DNA of 33,308 nt from contig JAISOL010000051.1 of assembly GCA_031275645.1 (NCBI GenBank), positions 1-33,308 on the forward strand, written 5' to 3'. The DNA comes from Deltaproteobacteria bacterium (GTDB taxonomy: Bacteria; Desulfobacterota; Desulfovibrionia; Desulfovibrionales; Desulfovibrionaceae). The notes beneath the pieces are model-generated. The model saw nothing but the letters and a program-made list of their open reading frames with translations, had not been told where the DNA came from and did not search any database. Position numbers and translations under genes: made by a program. Below are positions 28,119 through 33,308 of the stretch, piece after piece. Position 1 is the stretch's first letter. The number at the start of each line of letters is the position of its first letter.

Positions 28119-29327
28119 TCAATCCAGGGTGGCGCGCGAGCGGAGTATGCTCAGGACTATGACCGCCAGGGAGAGCAGGCCGAGCATGCACATGCTGCGG
28201 GCCATATCCTCCAGAAAGAGATTCTTGAGCAGAACGCCCCGCACAATGCGCATAAAGTGCGTGACCGGCAGAGCCTCGCCTATGACCCTGGCCCAGGCGG
28301 GCATGCCGTGAAAGGGAAAGACGAATCCGCTGAGAAGCACATTGGGGTAAATATAGAAAAAGGACATCTGCATGGAGTGGACCTGGTTGCGCGCCAGGGT
28401 GGAGATCAGGTAGCCCAGGGAAAGATTGCCGACTATGAAGAGAACTATGCCCAGGGCCAGAGCCAGCCAGCCTTTCGGAGAAGAGGCCATGGGCACGTGG
28501 AAGAGCAGGCGCGAAAGGGCCAGGACGACGCAGGTCTGCAACAGGCCCAGCAGGATATAGGGCACGAGCTTGCCCAGCATGATTTCCACCGCCCCGGCCG
28601 GGGTGGAGAGCAGGCTTTCCATGGTGCCGCGCTCGCGTTCGCGGGTCACGGACATGGCGGTCATCATGATCAGGGTGACGGAAAGGATGATGCCCAGGAG
28701 CCCCGGCACCACATGGTAGGCGGTGATATTTTCCGGATTGTGCAGCCGGTGTACGACTATCTCGAAGGGGAGCTCACCCCGCCCGCGTCCGCCGGGGCCT
28801 CCGCCGCTGACGCTGCCGCCCAGAATCTGGGGATCCGGGGCAAGGGGATCGGGGGCAAGACCGCCCCGCAGTTCACGGATCAGAGACAGGCGCGGCGCCT
28901 GGGTCAGGGCCGCCAGAGCCGAGGCTATGGCGGTGGGGTCGGAGGCGTCGGCCTCCGCCAGTATTTGCGGGCGTTCCCCTTTGAGCAGGCGTCTGGTGAA
29001 ATCCGGCGGGATGGTGAGGGCGAACACGACCTTGCCCTGGCGCAGCAGGCGGCGCATTTCCTCCTCCGAGGAGGGCAGGTATTTTATTTCCAGATAATCC
29101 GTGCGTTCCAGGCTCCCGGCCAGGGAACGGCTCAGGGAGCTGTTGTCCTGATCCAGCAGGGAGGTCGGCAGATGGCGGGGATCGTTGTTTATGGCGTAGC
29201 CGAGAATGAGGAGCTGGATCAGCGGCAGGAGCAGAATCATGCCGAAGACGACGGTGTCGCGCCTGAGCTGGCTGTATTCCTTGGACATGACCGCGTATAC
29301 GCGCAGAAGCGAGGGGAAAAGGATCAT
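28119..29327 (-). CDS. ABC-2 type transporter permease
   Basis: The 402-residue membrane protein has the ABC-2 permease layout. There is one N-terminal helix (FGMILLLPLIQLLILGYAI, about 28-46), a large extracytoplasmic domain (about 47-205, with NNDPRHLPTSLLDQDNSSLS), and five more helices in the C-terminal half. RERERGTMESLLSTPAGAVEIMLGKL is the cytoplasmic coupling block seen in drug and lipid exporters of the YhhJ type. Its start overlaps the ATPase gene by ATGA (29327/29324). With the HlyD-like protein it forms a complete export operon. Substrates of such MFP-ATPase-permease sets range from drugs to polypeptides; none can be chosen here. Confidence 0.88.
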   Translation of the reverse strand: MILFPSLLRVYAVMSKEYSQLRRDTVVFGMILLLPLIQLLILGYAINNDPRHLPTSLLDQDNSSLSRSLAGSLERTDYLEIKYLPSSEEEMRRLLRQGKVVFALTIPPDFTRRLLKGERPQILAEADASDPTAIASALAALTQAPRLSLIRELRGGLAPDPLAPDPQILGGSVSGGGPGGRGRGELPFEIVVHRLHNPENITAYHVVPGLLGIILSVTLIMMTAMSVTRERERGTMESLLSTPAGAVEIMLGKLVPYILLGLLQTCVVLALSRLLFHVPMASSPKGWLALALGIVLFIVGNLSLGYLISTLARNQVHSMQMSFFYIYPNVLLSGFVFPFHGMPAWARVIGEALPVTHFMRIVRGVLLKNLFLEDMARSMCMLGLLSLAVIVLSILRSRATLD

Positions 29328-30265
29328 TTTTCTTCTTCCGGCCGCGCGGGCTCTGTTTCGCGCATGAGGTGAATAAAGACGTCTTCCAGGCCGGGCGGGC
29401 TTTCGCGCCAGTTCAGAAGGCGTCCGTCAGCATCCCGCCTGTGTTCGAGCAGGGCGGCCCGCAGCAGGGCCTTGTCCGTGCCGCTTACCCGGATGCGCGG
29501 GCCGAAGGCCGAGGCGCGCAGCACTCCGGGGCAGGCGGAAAGAGCGCGGAGCAGGGCGGCGTCGCCCCGGCCTTCGGCCGTGCGGGTGCAGAGGCCGGAA
29601 GCGGAGACTATTTCCTCCCGCGTGCCTCTGGCAATGAGAGAGCCGTTCAGGATATAGCCGATGTCATGGCAGCGTTCGGCCTCGTCCATGTAATGGGTGG
29701 AAACCAGCACGGTCACGCCCCTGGAGGAGAGAGCGTGGATTTCATCCCAGAATTCGCGCCTGGCCTGGGGATCGACCCCGGCTGTGGGCTCGTCCAGAAG
29801 CAGGAGCCTGGGCTCGTGCAGGGTGGAAACGCTCAGGGCCAGACGCTGTTTCCAGCCGCCGGAGAGAGTCCCGGCCAGCCGGGAGCGCCGATCGTAGAGG
29901 TTCAGGCGGCGTAACGCCCCGCGCACCCGCTCCCCCCGGCGATCCAGGCCATGCACCCTGGCCATGAAGAGCAGATTTTCCTCAATGGTCAGATCCTCGT
30001 AGAGGGAGAATTTTTGGGCCATATAACCGGTCAGGCGTTTCACGGCATCCCTTTCGCGCCGGAAATCCAGCCCCAGCACCGTGCCTTCGCCGCCGGAAGG
30101 CGTAAGCAGGCCGCAGAGCAGGCGCAAAGTCGTGGTCTTGCCCGAGCCGTTCGGGCCGAGAAAGCCGGTAATCTGCCCTTCCCGCACCACTATGGATATG
30201 TTCCGCACCACCTCTCTGGAGCCGAAACGCTTGCTCAACCCGTGCACGTCTATGGCCAGAGACAT
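29324..30265 (-). CDS. ABC transporter ATP-binding protein
   Basis: This is the motor subunit of the export system. The 313-residue protein has Walker A GPNGSGKTT (37-45), the Q-loop region YMAQKFSLYEDLTIEENLLF (81-100), signature LSGGWKQ (134-140; most relatives have LSGGMKQ or LSGGQRQ), Walker B LLLLDEP (154-160) and switch histidine H191 in STHYMDEAERC. This is the arrangement of multidrug ABC ATPases (CcmA-like). A C-terminal extension of about 80 residues is usual for this group. It overlaps the permease gene and starts 13 bases after the HlyD-like gene, so all three are one operon. Confidence 0.93.
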   Translation of the reverse strand: MSLAIDVHGLSKRFGSREVVRNISIVVREGQITGFLGPNGSGKTTTLRLLCGLLTPSGGEGTVLGLDFRRERDAVKRLTGYMAQKFSLYEDLTIEENLLFMARVHGLDRRGERVRGALRRLNLYDRRSRLAGTLSGGWKQRLALSVSTLHEPRLLLLDEPTAGVDPQARREFWDEIHALSSRGVTVLVSTHYMDEAERCHDIGYILNGSLIARGTREEIVSASGLCTRTAEGRGDAALLRALSACPGVLRASAFGPRIRVSGTDKALLRAALLEHRRDADGRLLNWRESPPGLEDVFIHLMRETEPARPEEEK

Positions 30266-30278
30266 GGAAACGCGCCCT

Positions 30279-31244
30279 TCAGGGCCGGGGGGCCGCCGGC
30301 ATGACGTCCAGAGGCTGCCCCGGAACCAGGGGAAAATCTTCCAGAGGGAGGGCTTCCAGCAGGAAGACCAGCCTGTGGCGGCTTTCCAGGCTGTAAATCA
30401 CCGGGGGGGTGTATTCCGGTCTGGGGGCCACATAGCTTACCCTGGCCCTGGCCGGAGCGGCCATGCCGTCGGTTTTGAAAAGGATTTCAACCCCGGGGCG
30501 GTACTTTTCCAGCGCGGCCTGAGGCAGATAAAAACGGATTTTGCGGCCTCCGTCCGGAAGCAGGCTGACCACCGGGGCATTCAGAGCGGCCCATTCCCCG
30601 GCCTGATACATGACATCTTCGATATGGCCGTCCACCGGGGCTCTGGGGCTGAGATTGCCCAGGTGGAAGAGAATTTCCTCCATTTCGGCGCGGGCCAGGG
30701 CCACCTGGGCCGAGGCGGCTTCCACGCCCGCGGCGCAGGCGGCCACATCCTGAGCCGCGGCTTCGTCCAGCCGGGCGGCGCTGCTGGCGGCGCTGCCCGC
30801 GTGCTCCAGATCCTGCTGCGAGATGGCGCCGGAACGGGAGTCGCGGAGCTGGAGGTAACGCTCGTAATCGCGGCGGGTTCTCTCCTTGTCTGTGGCGCTG
30901 ACCTGCTTGTTGCTCAGGGCTTTTTGCAGATTGGCCGACTGGAGGGAGAGCTGGGCCTCGCTCTGGGCCAGACGGGCCCGAGCCTGGGCCAGGCGGGCCA
31001 GGACGCCGGCCGGGTCCATCCGGAAGAGCGTCTGCCCGGCGCTGACGCGCTGGCCCGGTTTCACCGGCACCTCCAGCACCGTCCCGGCGCCGGGAGCCGC
31101 CAGATAGATATTGTCCGCGACCACAAACCCGGCGTAGCGCTCTTCCGGCGCCTCCCCGAGAACGAAGCGCCACAGGAGCAGAGCCAGAACGCCGGCAAAG
31201 AGGAGTATGAAAAGATCACGCGTTCTTTTGAATTTTGCCCGCAT
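30279..31244 (-). CDS. HlyD-family membrane fusion (periplasmic adaptor) protein
   Basis: The 321-residue adaptor links the inner-membrane ABC transporter to an outer-membrane exit. It has a basic N-terminus, one membrane anchor (about 10-28), a lipoyl-like half-motif GAGTVLEVPVKPGQRVSAGQTLFRMDP, an Ala/Gln/Arg-rich coiled-coil hairpin (about 85-195), the second lipoyl half APVDGHIEDVMYQAGEW, and a beta-barrel region ending PLVPGQPLDVMPA. Length is typical for YhiI-type adaptors. It is first in the operon with the ATPase and permease. No outer-membrane TolC-like gene is present here, so a shared one is presumably used. Confidence 0.9.
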   Translation of the reverse strand: MRAKFKRTRDLFILLFAGVLALLLWRFVLGEAPEERYAGFVVADNIYLAAPGAGTVLEVPVKPGQRVSAGQTLFRMDPAGVLARLAQARARLAQSEAQLSLQSANLQKALSNKQVSATDKERTRRDYERYLQLRDSRSGAISQQDLEHAGSAASSAARLDEAAAQDVAACAAGVEAASAQVALARAEMEEILFHLGNLSPRAPVDGHIEDVMYQAGEWAALNAPVVSLLPDGGRKIRFYLPQAALEKYRPGVEILFKTDGMAAPARARVSYVAPRPEYTPPVIYSLESRHRLVFLLEALPLEDFPLVPGQPLDVMPAAPRP

Positions 31245-31280
31245 AACGGCTGACGATATTATTACGTTAGAGCTTGTAAA

Positions 31281-31325
31281 GAAGGTTATGCCCGGCTTTG
31301 CCGGGCGTCAAGGGAAAATCTCCCC
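31281..31325 (-). repeat. REP-like repeat, copy 4 (inverted)
   Basis: On the minus strand GGAGATTTTCCCTTGACGCC, then CGGCAAAGCCGGGCATAACCTTC. It holds the cleanest stem of the four copies (GCCCGGC-AAA-GCCGGGC). It lies between the divergent HlyD-like and aminotransferase genes. Confidence 0.65.
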
Positions 31326-31439
31326 TTGCCCGGGGCGCCGCAACCCGCCCCCGCCTCTCCGGGCGCCGCCGGAATTTTCCGGCATTGCCCGTCCGGGGAA
31401 TAGAGGGTATATCTGCGGCAGAAAACAAGGAGACATGAT

Positions 31440-32543
31440 ATGCCAGGAGCCGACTTTTCTTCCCTTATTCACCTTGTTCCGGGGCCGGTTTCCGTACCGG
31501 AGCGCGTTCTGGAAGCCATGAGAGCCAACAGCGATCACGGCCGCATCAAAGCGGATTTCCTGGACTTTTATACGGAAACCGGGCGCAAGGCGGCCCGCGT
31601 TCTGGGGACGCGACACGAAGTCATCCTGATGAGCGGCGAGGCTATGGTGGTTCTCTGGGGGGTCGTGCGCAGCTGCCTCGCTCCGGGCGAACGCCTGCTC
31701 TGCATTGATACCGGAGTCTTCGGCGCGGGTTTCGCGGATATGGGGAAAGCCGCGGGCTGCTCCGTGAAGACGGTGAGTTTCCCGCCGGACAGCACCATAA
31801 ACCAGGGCGACGCCCTGCAGAAAATAGAGGAGGCCGTGAGGAGCTTCCGGCCCAAGATGATCACTCTGGTGCATTGCGAGACCCCCTCCGGCACCTTGAA
31901 CCCCCTGGAAGGCGTGGGCGAGATAAAGAGGCGTCTCCGGACGCCCCTCCTCTGCGTGGACGCGGTGGCCAGCGTGGGCGGCGCGCCGGTGGAAGGGGAC
32001 AGGCACGCGGTGGATCTGCTTTTGGGCGGCACGCAGAAGGCTCTTTCCGCTCCGCCCTGCCTGGGCTTCGCCGCGATCAGCCCCGAAGCCGGGGAGGAGA
32101 TTGCCGGGGTGGGCTACCAGGGTTACGACGCTTTTTTGCCCTTCATCCGGCTCAAAGACAGCTCTTCCCTCCCCTATGTCCCTTTCCGCCAGGGCGTGGC
32201 GGCTCTGAACGCGGCGCTGGATCTGCTTCTTGAGGAGGGGCTGGAGCGGGCTTTTGCCCGGCATGAGAGGGCGGCCGGGCAATGCCGGGCCGGGGCGGCG
32301 GCTCTGGGGCTGGAGCTTTTTCCCTCGGCCGGGGCCGTGAATTCGCCCACGGTGAGCGCCTTTAAAGTGCCTCCGGCAATCGGCTGGCCTGCCTGGAGGG
32401 AGCGTCTGGCCGCCCTCGGCCTGATTGTGGGCGGGAGCCTGGGCCCCCTGGAAGGCAGGGTCTTCCGCCTGGGGCATATGGGCAGCCAGGCCAGGCCGGA
32501 AATCGTGGAGAAGGCCCTGCGGATAATGGCCCAGGCCCTGTGA
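31440..32543 (+). CDS. Class V aminotransferase, alanine-glyoxylate aminotransferase family
   Basis: This is a PLP-dependent fold-type I enzyme of the AGT/serine-pyruvate group. The 367-residue protein opens with LVPGPVSVPERVLEAM, the substrate-proximal loop of AGT enzymes. It has HCETPSGTLNPLEGV (145-159), D174 in LLCVDAVASVGG (binds the pyridine ring), and PLP lysine K200 in LLLGGTQKALSAPPC, with GFRLGHMG-type ending RVFRLGHMGSQARPEIV. AAGGAGA lies 7 bases before the ATG. Relatives act on alanine, serine, glyoxylate or 2-aminoethylphosphonate; GHMG and the loop do not settle which. It is divergent from the export operon and appears monocistronic. The following 313 bases contain no gene, one weak GC hairpin near 32552-32575, and decayed-looking sequence up to the IS end. 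Confidence 0.88.
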   Translation: MPGADFSSLIHLVPGPVSVPERVLEAMRANSDHGRIKADFLDFYTETGRKAARVLGTRHEVILMSGEAMVVLWGVVRSCLAPGERLLCIDTGVFGAGFADMGKAAGCSVKTVSFPPDSTINQGDALQKIEEAVRSFRPKMITLVHCETPSGTLNPLEGVGEIKRRLRTPLLCVDAVASVGGAPVEGDRHAVDLLLGGTQKALSAPPCLGFAAISPEAGEEIAGVGYQGYDAFLPFIRLKDSSSLPYVPFRQGVAALNAALDLLLEEGLERAFARHERAAGQCRAGAAALGLELFPSAGAVNSPTVSAFKVPPAIGWPAWRERLAALGLIVGGSLGPLEGRVFRLGHMGSQARPEIVEKALRIMAQAL

Positions 32544-32798
32544 AGCGGGCGCCCGCCACGAAGGCGCGGGCGGAACTCGTTTCGCCGTCAAGCGCCGAAT
32601 GAGCGTCTTAAAGTTAAAATGCGTTAGCGACAGCGGTGCCTCTATTCTTCATGCTGCGCGGGATTCCACGCGCTCTTGAAGCCCAGCGGGAGGAACAGCG
32701 CACGGCACGCCGGCGGAGTAAATGGCGCGGTTGCCGGGCAAATATGCTCGCCGCGGCGCTGAATATGCCCTTGCGCACTGCCCGGCGTCACCCAGGCT

Positions 32799-32837
32799 CA
32801 GGGTCATTCTGTTCTTTACTTTTTAGAAAAATTTTAG
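32799..32837 (+). repeat. ISAs1-type left terminal sequence
   Basis: CAGGGTCATTCTGTTCTTTAC and the AT-rich bases after it precede the transposase start by about 20 bases and match 196-234 in inverse orientation (37 of 39). Ends beginning CAGGGT are, from memory, usual for ISAs1 elements. Just outside, GGCGTCACCC resembles half of the REP-like repeat (reverse-complement TGACGCC). Confidence 0.6.
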
Positions 32838-32856
32838 AAAATATGACCACAGAGGA

Positions 32857-33308
32857 ATGCATATGCAAACTGAACTGGCTGCCTTATGGTATTGTCTGGG
32901 GCAAATACCCGATCCGAGAAATCCTTCGGGACGTCGCTTTTCATCGCAAAGTATTTTGGCACTGATCATAGCCGGACTTTTATGTGGAAAATTGTCCTTG
33001 CGGGCCATCGCGAGATGGGGAAGAAGGCTGAAGCGGGAAGATCTTAAACTCATTGGAATAAATAGAGATAAATCTCCAAGCCAGTCATCCATGCATTATC
33101 TTTACGGTGTTTGATGGAATAATTTCCCCTGGGGGATAAAGAATATCCGATAGAACGGGCCAAGACTCAAGAAAAGCAGCATGGGCGCAAGAGATACGCG
33201 AATTGGAAGTGGCTGAAGCCTTGCCTGGATATCCGGATTGGCCTGGAATAAGACGCATCTTTCGCATTCATCGGACCAGGATGGAAAAAGGCAGAACCAC
33301 CAGGGAAA
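32857..33308 (+). pseudogene. Broken ISAs1-family transposase, runs off the window
   Basis: The first 85 codons match the start of an ISAs1/H-repeat transposase: QIPDPRNPSGRRFSSQSILAL, then LLCGKLSLRAIARWGRRL, then PSQSSMHYLYG. The frame then stops at TGA (33112-33114). Beyond it, the middle section with the first catalytic acidic residues is missing. A later block reappears in two other frames: EKQHGRKRY, then EIRELEVAEALPGYPDWPG and IRRIFRIHRTRMEKG up to the window end, with a one-base shift near 33190. Both an internal deletion and frameshifts therefore disable it. The rest lies beyond the window. Confidence 0.8.

Noticed and set aside
32636-32965. 109-codon ORF spanning the IS left end
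   Set aside because: No recognisable motif, no ribosome site, and it crosses the IS end and the transposase start in another frame.

Overview
The window is GC-rich, protein-dense bacterial chromosome. Gene content (a large single-chain pyruvate:ferredoxin oxidoreductase, CheV, a TRAP transporter, HflKC, dispersed REP-like hairpins, IS200/IS605 and ISAs1 relics) fits an anaerobic Desulfovibrionaceae-like deltaproteobacterium. This assignment is an inference from gene families and style; no rRNA or tRNA is present to confirm it.

Layout. The left edge carries an outward-facing IS end, a REP-like repeat and a MarR regulator, then a decayed TnpB/omega-RNA relic. Biosynthesis follows on the plus strand: leuA, a 190-bp structured inverted repeat, then overlapping hisH-hisF. 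From about 4.6 to 18.3 kb nearly everything is on the minus strand. In transcription order this is cheV, pyruvate:ferredoxin oxidoreductase, a DUF1266 protein, a surface-lipoprotein/Slam pair, a cluster of tandem hairpins, a 40-residue zinc-finger peptide, a membrane protein with a PUA/EVE-like C-terminus, xth, an FAD oxidoreductase and der. On the plus strand follow panE and a GT4 glycosyltransferase. A minus-strand block then holds a TPM-like membrane protein, rnhA, thiM, a fused TRAP permease (DctQM) and its binding protein (DctP). hflK-hflC, a divergent export operon (HlyD-ABC ATPase-ABC-2 permease), a class V aminotransferase and a broken ISAs1 transposase finish the window.

Most interesting regions. 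(1) The leader of the Slam-dependent lipoprotein gene has a near-consensus promoter, a small upstream ORF running through a (CT)14-15 tract, and a strong intrinsic terminator just before the lipoprotein start. By reading frame, changes in tract length would decide whether the upstream ORF stops before the terminator or runs through it and ends on the lipoprotein start codon. This looks like a phase-variable attenuator controlling a surface protein. (2) The 412-residue membrane protein joins an AT-rich two-helix N-terminal half to a GC-rich PUA/EVE-like domain and sits behind a zinc-finger mini-gene and stacked hairpins, so it may be an accessory or defence module. (3) thiM overlaps a TRAP permease gene by ATGA, suggesting uptake of a thiamine thiazole precursor.

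Limits: all family names come from reading motifs by eye. No database search, folding or composition calculation was run.
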